Source: Streptomyces sp. P9-A2 (GTDB taxonomy: Bacteria; Actinomycetota; Actinomycetes; Streptomycetales; Streptomycetaceae). Taken from it: 64,000 bases of DNA. Within the stretch, counting starts at the first letter, position 1. Each line of letters opens with the position of its first letter. Below, piece after piece: positions 57,694 through 64,000 of this stretch. Made by a program: the position numbers and the translations under genes. The notes beneath the pieces are model-generated. The model saw only the letters and a list, made by a program, of their open reading frames with translations, made no database searches and was not told the origin of the DNA. The DNA lies in contig NZ_JAZIFX010000001.1 of NCBI RefSeq assembly GCF_036634175.1, forward strand, positions 2,232,001 through 2,296,000, read 5' to 3'.

Positions 57694-58092
57694 ATGGCAA
57701 GCCAGCCCATTCTTTTGTTCGACGGAGACTGCGGTTTTTGTAGCAGAACAATCGAGATTGCTCGGCGCACCGTTCAGCCGCGTGCGCAATTCGTCCCCTG
57801 GCAGTACGCCGACCTCGCCGCCCTGGGCGTCACCGAAGACAGAGCCGACCGCGAGGTCCTTTGGATCAGTCCGGTCGGCGGCAAGGTCTACGGTGGACCG
57901 CGCGCCCTGTCCGCCGTGCTGATGTGCGGACGGAGGCGCTGGTGGTGGCTCGGGCTTGTTCTTCGGCTGCCGCCTGTCAACTGGACGGCACGTGGCGTTT
58001 ACCGGGTTGTCGCGAAGAACCGCCATCGCCTGCCGGGCGGCACAGCCTCCTGCTCTCTCCCGGCTCATATGCGAGGGAAACCGGACTGCTGA
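57694..58092 (+). CDS. DUF393 (DCC1-like) thiol-disulfide oxidoreductase
   Basis: 132 aa. ILLFDGDCGFCSRTIEIARR (5-24) is the diagnostic DxDC-x-x-C motif of the DCC1/DUF393 family, followed by FVPWQYADLAALGVTEDRADREVLWI and YGGPRALSAVLM. The two cysteines can cycle between thiol and disulfide. The ATG follows GAGGAAAGGG. It is convergent with the HTTM gene (3-bp gap). HTTM proteins in other actinobacteria often neighbour DUF393 genes. The C-terminus has extra cysteines (GTASCSL, KPDC). Confidence 0.85.
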   Translation: MASQPILLFDGDCGFCSRTIEIARRTVQPRAQFVPWQYADLAALGVTEDRADREVLWISPVGGKVYGGPRALSAVLMCGRRRWWWLGLVLRLPPVNWTARGVYRVVAKNRHRLPGGTASCSLPAHMRGKPDC

Positions 58093-58095
58093 CCC

Positions 58096-59223
58096 CTATT
58101 TCAGTGAGGGCTGCGGCGGTACCACAGCGGGTGCTGTCCCGACCGGGGCTTCCGCTCCCATGGCACCTGTGCGCTGGAAGGTGCGCCGCCACAGCCGTCC
58201 CAGGGCGCGGTAGAAGCGGTCCGGTAGGAATGCGGCATCGGCGACGATCATCGCGCCGGAGAAGAGAGGCAGCCCCATGAGCACCGCGATATTCACGTGC
58301 ATGCCCAACAACAGAATCAGGACAGGGTATTTGAGCCTGCCGAACAGGACGAACGGAAAGGCGACCTGCACCAGCACCGTCAGGTAGCCGACGACGGCGA
58401 TCAACACGTGATGGCCGGCGATCATCTGGGACAGCTCGGGCCAGGGCCGGAACAGGTCGATGTTCAGGACGTAGTGAAGGGCGGTGCCGTCGCCCCACTT
58501 CAGACCCTGCACCTTGTACAGGCCCGCGCATCCGTAGAGGAAGCAGACCTGGGCGGCGATGACGAACATGCCGCAGTTGTGCAGCACGGTGGTCAAGATG
58601 GTGCGGGCGTCACCGAGATGGTGCCGGAGATCGCCGCCCCGCGGGCCTGCCGTCCTGCCCGCCGACGCCTGGAGCCGGGTCCTGCGGGCGTCGAGGGACC
58701 AGCGCCGGCCGCACGCGGTGAAGACGAGGTAGACAGCCATGAGGACCATGAGATTGTCCCCGCCGTCCGCCATGTAGATCGCCCTGGCGTGGAACGACAC
58801 CACCACGACCGCGAACAGCACGGACACCGCCCGCGTCCGCCAGCCCAGCAAGAACAGCGCACACGTCACCAGAGCCACGGCGTAGCAGATCTCGAAGTAC
58901 ACCTGGCTGTCGGACAGGGTGAGGACGCTGGCCCACCCGCTCTGGTCGAACATCTGCCTGGCCAGCGTGGGCGTCCACGGTGAACCTGGGCCCCACATCT
59001 CGTTGCGGTGCGGAAACTCGCGGAGCAGGAAGACGAGATAGAGCAGCCCGTACCCGATGCGCAGCACCGCCGCCGCGTACAGGGAGACCGGCCGCTCGGT
59101 CAGGAGGGCGAGGAACGCGTGGGCCCGGTCGAGTACGCGCTGCGGCATGCGAACGGCTGCCCGCTCGGTGGTGCGTTCGGACGCTGTGGGCGCCGCGGCC
59201 GGTTTCTGCTCAGTCCGTTGCAT
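58096..59223 (-). CDS. HTTM (SdpB/vitamin-K carboxylase-like) membrane protein
   Basis: 375 aa, about eight helices. The HTTM signature is seen at VLRIGYGLLYLVFLLREFPHRNEMWGP, YFEICYAVALVTCALFLLGWRTRAVSV, DNLMVLMAVYLVF and CFLYGCAGLYKVQGLKWGDGTALHYVLN. SdpB from the Bacillus SDP toxin system belongs to this family, which is related to gamma-glutamyl carboxylase. It probably matures or exports a secreted substrate. It overlaps the upstream DUF5819 gene by 14 bp, so the pair is co-translated. The family's catalytic residues cannot be certified by eye. Confidence 0.85.
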   Translation of the reverse strand: MQRTEQKPAAAPTASERTTERAAVRMPQRVLDRAHAFLALLTERPVSLYAAAVLRIGYGLLYLVFLLREFPHRNEMWGPGSPWTPTLARQMFDQSGWASVLTLSDSQVYFEICYAVALVTCALFLLGWRTRAVSVLFAVVVVSFHARAIYMADGGDNLMVLMAVYLVFTACGRRWSLDARRTRLQASAGRTAGPRGGDLRHHLGDARTILTTVLHNCGMFVIAAQVCFLYGCAGLYKVQGLKWGDGTALHYVLNIDLFRPWPELSQMIAGHHVLIAVVGYLTVLVQVAFPFVLFGRLKYPVLILLLGMHVNIAVLMGLPLFSGAMIVADAAFLPDRFYRALGRLWRRTFQRTGAMGAEAPVGTAPAVVPPQPSLK

Positions 59224-59941
59224 GCGAGGCCACCTTCCACCAGGGCAGATACCGGGTTTCGGCCCGCGTCGATGCCGTGGCGGCCGAGGGGGGTTCACCC
59301 GCTGCGTCGGGCGCAGCGATAGGCCGCGAGATCACCCGCAGCTGGAGGGAATCGAAGGTGCCGCCTCGTTGGGCGGTGACGCGATCCGCTGCGATGTTGC
59401 GCAGGTACTTCTCGATCATCAGAGCCCGCTCCGAGCTCGGCCGGTTGTCGCCGCCGTGCGTTTTCAGGTACGCGTTCCAAGCCTGGCGCAGCATGTTCTG
59501 TGCCGTATGGCTCGGAAAGACGTTGTGCTTGACGGCGGCATCGTCCTCAGCGGTCAGATCGATCCAGCCGCTCACCCGCGCGGTGCCGTCCGGTGCCGTC
59601 TGCCTGGTCCTCGCCGAGATCTGCCGGTTGGCGGACTGCGGATTCGGGGCGAAGAGCCGCCAGTTCTGCTCGAACACGGGCCGGACCCACGCGTCGACCT
59701 GCTGGCTGTACGCCTTTGAGATGGCGTTCGGAGGCGCCACGTACAGAAACACCAGGAGTACATGGACCAGGGTCACTGCCAGACACAGGGCCACCGCGGT
59801 TCCCGTTGCAGCGCTCAGCGGGCGGGGTGGCCCTGAAATCCCACGGGTGCTACCCGGTCCCCCGCCACTGTCCTGCGCTGCCGGCTCAGCTCCGGTCCGC
59901 TGCGGATACTTCACGTTTGTCGACTCAGCGCCGCTCAGCAC
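59210..59941 (-). CDS. DUF5819 single-pass membrane protein
   Basis: 243 aa from GTG 59941. An alternative GTG at 60049 adds 36 low-complexity residues. After a disordered leader, one membrane helix (about 47-68, AVALCLAVTLVHVLLVFLYV) precedes an exported part with EQNWRLFAPNPQSANRQISARTRQ, the W-x-x-F-A-P-N-P motif of DUF5819. Architecture (short tail, one helix, W-x-F-P segment) resembles SdpA of the SDP system, always paired with SdpB/HTTM. It overlaps the HTTM gene and follows the ice-binding-like gene by 119 bp on the same strand. Confidence 0.8.
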   Translation of the reverse strand: MLSGAESTNVKYPQRTGAEPAAQDSGGGPGSTRGISGPPRPLSAATGTAVALCLAVTLVHVLLVFLYVAPPNAISKAYSQQVDAWVRPVFEQNWRLFAPNPQSANRQISARTRQTAPDGTARVSGWIDLTAEDDAAVKHNVFPSHTAQNMLRQAWNAYLKTHGGDNRPSSERALMIEKYLRNIAADRVTAQRGGTFDSLQLRVISRPIAAPDAAGEPPSAATASTRAETRYLPWWKVASHATD

Positions 59942-60060
59942 GGCCCCACCCGGTCCTTCCCATCCTGACTGCTCGCACCTGCTGCTCCTGCTGCTCCTGC
60001 TTCCGCGGGTGGCACGCGACGGAATCGATGACGATCCGCCGCGCGCCACCCGTCTTACAT

Positions 60061-61335
60061 TCAGTGCGAAATTTTCACCTTGGGCGTCTCGGGCATCTTG
60101 TGCTTGCCGGACTTGCCGGGCTTCTTCTCATAGCCGGACTCCCCCGGCTTGTCCTGGTGGCCGGGCTTGCCAGGCTTCCCAGGCTTCTTGTGGCAGTCGC
60201 AGTCGTGCCCGCCCACGGCGTCACCAGTCGCGGCATCGCCAGTCGCAGCGGCATCGCCGGTCGCAGCAGCGTCACCGGTCGCAGCAGCATCGCCAGTCGC
60301 GGCGTCACCGGTCGCAGCAGCATCGCCAGTCGCGGCGTCACCGGTCGCAGCAGCATCGCCAGTCGCAGCAGCGTCACCGGTCGCAGCAGCATCGCCAGTC
60401 GCAGCAGCATCGCCAGTCGCGGCGTCACCGGTCGCAGCAGCATCGCCGGTCGCAGCAGCGTCACCGGTCGCAGCAGCATCGCCGGTCGCAGCAGCGTCAC
60501 CGGTCGCAGCAGCATCGCCAGTCGCAGCAGCATCGCCAGTCGCGGCGTCACCGGTCACGGCATCGCCAGTCGCGGCGTCACCGGTGGTCGTGGTGGTGCT
60601 TTCGCACTCCGGCCTGGTGATCACGTTGTTGTCCAGCGTCACGGCCCCGTTGCGGGCCAGCACCCGGCCCTCGATGGTCGCCCCATTGTTGACAGTGATC
60701 GAGGTGAGTGCCATGAGGGTGCCCACGAAGGTGGAGCCGGATCCGAGCGTGGCCGATTCGTCGGTCACCCAGAACACGTTGCACGCCTGGGCGCCGTTCT
60801 GAAGGACGATGCTGCTCCCGGATGCCGTCGTCAGGCCCGCAGGAACCTTGAACACCCAGACGGCGTCAGGGTTGCCCTGGGCATCCAGGGTCCAGGTACC
60901 GTTGACCAGGAGACCGGACGTGACGGCGTAGGTGCCCGGAATCAGTGTGGGGGTCACGGGCGCCGCGGAAAGGTTGAACTCCGTGGGCTGACCGAAAGCG
61001 TCGTCGTACGCCGTAACGAGGTCGGCCTTCGCGCCTGCCGCCGCCGCGCCTGCGTAGATCGTCCCGCCCACTACCGTACCTGGCGGGAATCCGGTAACGG
61101 CCGCTCCCGGAGAGACGCCAACGTCTCCGGTGACCACGGAATTACCTGTGTTGGTGACCGTCGAACCGGCCAGTACCGCGAAGCTTTCCGCGGTACCCAG
61201 CTCTACAGCTGTTGCTGCATTTGCTTGTTTAGGTGTCACCGCCACAACGGCAAGGGCGACCAGCAGGGTGAGCACCCCCGCGATCCAAGCCGTCATTGTG
61301 CGCCGTTGCGGCACATCGGGAATGTTCAGTGTCAT
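60061..61335 (-). CDS. Secreted DUF3494 (ice-binding-like) protein with ATGDA repeat tail
   Basis: 424 aa. A signal peptide ends at ANAATAV (about 41). DUF3494 beta-helix domain at about 45-245: VELGTAESFAVLAGSTVTNTG, PGTVVGGTIYAG, PGTYAVTSGLLVNGTWTLDA, VWVFKVPAGLTTASGSS, FVGTLMALTSITVNNGATIEGRVLARNGAVTLDNN. The tail (about 255-375) is about 20 (A)ATGDA repeats. It ends with a His/Cys cluster HDCDCHKKPGKPGKPGH and a Lys/Pro-rich end. No LPXTG. Candidate surface adhesin or ice/carbohydrate binder and possible client of the adjacent DUF5819-HTTM pair. ATG 61335, AGGAG 12 nt upstream. Confidence 0.88.
   Translation of the reverse strand: MTLNIPDVPQRRTMTAWIAGVLTLLVALAVVAVTPKQANAATAVELGTAESFAVLAGSTVTNTGNSVVTGDVGVSPGAAVTGFPPGTVVGGTIYAGAAAAGAKADLVTAYDDAFGQPTEFNLSAAPVTPTLIPGTYAVTSGLLVNGTWTLDAQGNPDAVWVFKVPAGLTTASGSSIVLQNGAQACNVFWVTDESATLGSGSTFVGTLMALTSITVNNGATIEGRVLARNGAVTLDNNVITRPECESTTTTTGDAATGDAVTGDAATGDAAATGDAAATGDAAATGDAAATGDAAATGDAAATGDAATGDAAATGDAAATGDAAATGDAAATGDAATGDAAATGDAATGDAAATGDAAATGDAAATGDAATGDAVGGHDCDCHKKPGKPGKPGHQDKPGESGYEKKPGKSGKHKMPETPKVKISH
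60219..60590 (-). repeat. 15-bp/12-bp tandem repeat array (ATGDA coding)
   Basis: About 20-25 copies of a 15-nt unit (and shortened 12-nt units), such as GCAGCAGCATCGCCAGTC-type blocks on the plus strand, encode AATGDA/ATGDA. DNA-level identity between copies is high, so the array is young and slippage-prone. Reading is open throughout. Confidence 0.9.
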
Positions 61336-61464
61336 CGAGTGTCCAACTCCTGTGGGGGGCGTCCTGCGTTCCTTGTCGAACAGAATCGCCTCTTCTGTCG
61401 GCGGCATATTACGCAGACGCCTGATCCCGGTGACGATTCACTCGGGCAGTGTCGCCGGAATCAA

Positions 61465-61998
61465 TCAATATGCATCAAAGAACGTACGATAAATATTGAG
61501 CCGAATGACTGCCCCCCATCCGTGCGGCGATCCGCCGGAGAGCCGACACTTCGACCGCATCAGTGAGCCTCTTCCCTCTTCAGTCCGAGCTGGTAAGGCC
61601 CAGAAAAGACAGCCCTGCGCGTCTGCGATGACCCGCGCGTTCATGCCGTGCTTCTGGTGTTTGCCGGAGCAGAAGGGCTCGTCGGCGGCGATTCGGCCGA
61701 TCGGCAGCAGCGTCCCGTCCAGGATCAGATACGCCGTCATCACCACGGCCCAAACAGCTTCGGCGAGTCTGGGGGCGAGGGTGGCCAGGAGCTCGACGGC
61801 CACGGTGACGTAGCTGTGGACGGTAGTGGTGTCCACGCCGAAACCTGCTGCGAGCTGGGCACAGGTGTGTCCGTTGCGGAGGCGGGCGAGGGCGAGCAGG
61901 GCCTGTCGACTCGTGCTCAGGCGCATCCATCGGGTACCGAGAGCGCGGCGACGCGCCCGCAGTCCGGCGGGCAGGAAGCGAAGGGCAGAGCTGGACAC
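61465..61998 (-). pseudogene. Truncated IS5-type DDE transposase (N-terminal fragment)
   Basis: 177-codon reading frame. Residues 1-135 resemble an intact IS5/IS427-type N-terminus: RWMRLSTSRQALLALARLRNGHTCAQLAAGFGVDTTTVHSYV (HTH) and YLILDGTLLPIGRIAADEPFCSGKHQKHGMNARVIAD, with the first catalytic Asp. After FWALP (about 61590) the sequence departs from the family (PARTEEGRGSLMRSK), losing the second Asp and Glu. It is therefore inactive. It lies 130 bp beyond the DUF3494 gene and marks the right side of that module. Confidence 0.8.
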
Positions 61999-62446
61999 GT
62001 CGACGCCATGGAGCCTCCCCTGTTCGAGCGAAGCCGAGAGCTTGGGGAAGGGTAAAAAAACACGCGAAGCCTCTGACGGCGACGGTTCTCTTGGTCGAAA
62101 ACCCGTCTACCAGTGGCTTCACCTACCTGTCAGCACAACGGCCAGGCTAATCCACCAGGTTGGGAAGGGGTCAGTGAATGTCCCCTGGATGGCACAGGCC
62201 GGAGAAGCATCCGCCGGGCCTGATACGGATTCCGGGATCGGTCACGCGCCCGCCTCGCCGGACCACCGTGCCCGGGGAGCTGTCGATTACCGGGCACCAG
62301 CTACCACATGATCGAACCGAGTAGTTGTTGATCGACAGCTCCCTGCCGTTACAGGAGAACAGCGGCGACACAGCTCGAAGGATTAACGACTGGCTGCAAT
62401 CGGACTCAGCGGAATCCGCGCCGGCCATCCCCTCACCCCCGTCGGA
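61999..62446. other. Intergenic IS-scar region
   Basis: About 450 bp with no convincing gene, lower in GC and in coding bias than its surroundings. It contains a poly-A run (TAAAAAAACACG near 62054) and a 13-bp inverted repeat at 62275-62343. It is probably IS debris between the truncated transposase and the monooxygenase gene. Confidence 0.5.
62275..62343. repeat. 13-bp perfect inverted repeat, 43-bp loop
   Basis: GGGAGCTGTCGAT (62275-62287) and ATCGACAGCTCCC (62331-62343). It could be paired terminal repeats of a small lost element, or a stem ending the minus-strand monooxygenase transcript. Confidence 0.65.
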
Positions 62447-64000
62447 TCACCGGTCCCGGGCCGGTGTCCTGGGCTGGAGGATGTCGTGGAGGGAGTCCTC
62501 GCGCCACTGCTCGAGGAGTTGGTGGAAGGCGTGGGCGCCGTGGGGGTAGGCGGACGGGCCGTTGGGGCGGCCTCGGCCTTCCCTGTTGTAGTAGCCGGGG
62601 GTGCACTCGGCGTGGAACCACTCCTGGTCGGGGGCGTCCTCGGCCAGGGTGGCGAGCCAGGCGTCCTCGATCTCGCGGGGCGGTTCGACCAGGGCGTCCT
62701 CGGCTTCGGCGGCGGCGACCAACGTGGCGGCGTGGACGGCCTGTTCGTCCAGGATGTGGGTGAAGTTGACGCTGCTGGCGTTCTGCAGGGACCCCATCTG
62801 GATCAGGTTCGGGAAGCCGTTGCTGGTGAAGCCGTGCAGGGTGCGCGGGCCCTGCCGCGCCCAGACGTGCAGGAGTTGGGTGCCGCCCCGGCCGTGGACG
62901 GGGAGCTTCCCGGAGAGGACGCCCGAGGTGCCGACGGAGAAACCCGTGGCGAAGATCAGGCAGTCGAGGTCGTACGTCGTGTCGCCGACGACCACGCCGG
63001 TCTCGGTGACGCGCTCGATGCCGTGGGTGTCGGCGGTGTCGACCAGGGTGACGTTGGCGCGGTTGAAGGCCTGGTAGTACTGGTCGGAGAAGGTGGGGCG
63101 CTTGCAGGCGTACCGGTACCAGGGCTTGAGCTTCTCCGCCGTGTCCGGGGCGGTGACGGTCTGCTCGACGCGGGCGCGGAGATCGTTCATCTTGGCGGCG
63201 TCGGCCGCCTCGTAGGCCGCTTCGAAGGCCTCCCGGTCGTCCTGGCGGCGGAAACTCGGCAGGAGCTTCTCCAGGAGGCCGGCCGACTCGGTCCAGCGGT
63301 CGGCGACGAGATCCCGGTCGGCCGGTTCGCCGGAGACGATGCGGAGGTAGTTCTCGCGGCGCTCGCGCGCCCAGCCCTCGCGGTCGGCGCCGACGTCCCG
63401 GGCGGTGGTGCGGCGGTTGGCGCGGACGTCCACGGTGGAGGGGGTGCGCTGGAAGACGTGGACGTGTGCGGCGTCCTCGGCCAGCATCGGGATGGCCTGG
63501 ATGCCGGTGGCGCCGGTGCCGACGACGCCCACCCGCTTGTCCGCGAGGCCGGTCATGCCGCCGTCCGGGGTGCCGCCGGTGTAGGCGTAGTCCCACCGCG
63601 AGGTGTGGAAGGTGTGGCCCTTGAAGTCCTGGATGCCGGGGATCCCGGGGAGCTTGGGCGTGGAGAGGGTGCCGGTGGAGGTGACGACGTACGTGGCGCG
63701 GAACGCGTCGCCGCGGTCGGTGGTCACGGTCCACGTCTCGTCGGCCTCGTCCCAGGTCAGCGAGGTGACCGAGGTGGAGAACAGGGCGTGCTCGTAGAGG
63801 TCGAACTGCCGGGCGACGCGCACCGCGTGGCGGCGGATCTCCTCGCCGGGGGCGTACTTCCACTCCGGGACGTATCCGGTCTCGTCGAGCATCGGCAGGT
63901 ACACATGCGACTCGATGTCGCAGTGGATGCCCGGGTACCGGTTCCAGTACCAGGTGCCCCCGAAGTCGCCGCCCGTCTCGACGACGCGGACGGACTGCAC
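62447..64000 (-). CDS. Baeyer-Villiger-type flavin monooxygenase (N-terminus beyond window)
   Basis: 517 aa visible. The chain enters the window after the first FAD-binding GxGxxG. GGDFGGTWYWNRYPGIHCD is the post-FAD signature of BVMOs. The fingerprint F-x-G-x-x-x-H-x-x-x-W is seen as FKGHTFHTSRWD (about 127-138). The NADPH site is GVVGTGATGIQ (about 158-168), and CLIFATGFSVGTSG is the family ATG motif. It should insert oxygen into ketones using NADPH and O2. The true start lies to the right of 64000. Confidence 0.92.
   Translation of the reverse strand: MQSVRVVETGGDFGGTWYWNRYPGIHCDIESHVYLPMLDETGYVPEWKYAPGEEIRRHAVRVARQFDLYEHALFSTSVTSLTWDEADETWTVTTDRGDAFRATYVVTSTGTLSTPKLPGIPGIQDFKGHTFHTSRWDYAYTGGTPDGGMTGLADKRVGVVGTGATGIQAIPMLAEDAAHVHVFQRTPSTVDVRANRRTTARDVGADREGWARERRENYLRIVSGEPADRDLVADRWTESAGLLEKLLPSFRRQDDREAFEAAYEAADAAKMNDLRARVEQTVTAPDTAEKLKPWYRYACKRPTFSDQYYQAFNRANVTLVDTADTHGIERVTETGVVVGDTTYDLDCLIFATGFSVGTSGVLSGKLPVHGRGGTQLLHVWARQGPRTLHGFTSNGFPNLIQMGSLQNASSVNFTHILDEQAVHAATLVAAAEAEDALVEPPREIEDAWLATLAEDAPDQEWFHAECTPGYYNREGRGRPNGPSAYPHGAHAFHQLLEQWREDSLHDILQPRTPARDR

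Noticed and set aside
60149..60802. Plus-strand open reading frame of ASPVAA repeats opposite the ATGDA array
   Set aside because: It is the antisense shadow of the DUF3494 tail; 15-bp repeats keep all frames open and there is no signal or RBS.

Overview
The window is typical Streptomyces chromosome: very high GC with strong third-position GC bias, many GTG starts, GTGA/ATGA stop-start overlaps, and families confined to or enriched in actinomycetes (SCO2322-type protein, DUF397, DUF3052, DUF4429, GT87-PAP2 fusion, multiple TerD paralogues). From memory, not computed, the gene order from about 0.3 to 54 kb resembles the S. coelicolor region around SCO2317-SCO2380. The right end (about 54.4-62.4 kb) looks more variable and carries two decayed transposase genes.

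Layout. 0.3-4.6 kb: a translationally coupled methyltransferase, glycosyltransferase and alpha/alpha-barrel trio, divergent from a KstR-like TetR regulator, with an exact KstR-type 14-bp operator between them. 4.9-6.3 kb: secreted GH10-CBM2 xylanase with a TTA codon and CGAAA boxes. 6.5-12.5 kb: cobalamin riboswitch followed by two secreted membrane-anchored proteins and a complete ECF transporter, all coupled. 12.9-18.9 kb: secreted lytic transglycosylase, GT87-PAP2 fusion, FHA protein, DUF1992 protein, two related helical proteins, GNAT. 18.9-24.3 kb: DHA2 efflux pump fused to a MarR-like domain, peptidoglycan-binding membrane protein, HAD phosphatase, and a GDT1-type Mn exporter behind a yybP-ykoY-like riboswitch. 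24.8-33 kb: secreted HNH nuclease, PhoD-like phosphatase, two DedA proteins, small conserved proteins, tRNA-Val(UAC), DUF4097 lipoprotein, coiled-coil membrane protein, FmdB zinc ribbon.

33.1-43.1 kb is a tellurium/stress (Ter) locus: HAD, a four-domain PRTase-TRSP-StiP-PELOTA fusion, an HpcH/HpaI lyase, a TerA-like protein, three TerD paralogues, a TerC-family membrane protein and an AhpE-type peroxiredoxin. 43.3-54.4 kb: DUF3052, aceE (pyruvate dehydrogenase E1), DUF4190, a DHA2 pump with divergent TetR, alpha/beta hydrolase, DUF4429-SHOCT protein, an apparently autoregulated MerR gene, GNAT and serine hydrolase. Several genes have a TANNNT hexamer 6-7 nt before the start codon and no Shine-Dalgarno, suggesting leaderless transcripts.

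54.6-62.1 kb: an ATPase / HTH-DUF5753 / DUF397 regulatory set, a membrane protein, then a module of DUF393 (DCC1-like), HTTM (SdpB-like), DUF5819 (SdpA-like shape) and a repeat-bearing DUF3494 ice-binding-like secreted protein. Transposase remnants of the ISAs1 and IS5 types lie on its two sides. This bracketed module is the best candidate for an undescribed surface or secreted-peptide system. 62.4 kb to the end: a Baeyer-Villiger-type flavin monooxygenase whose N-terminus lies outside the window.
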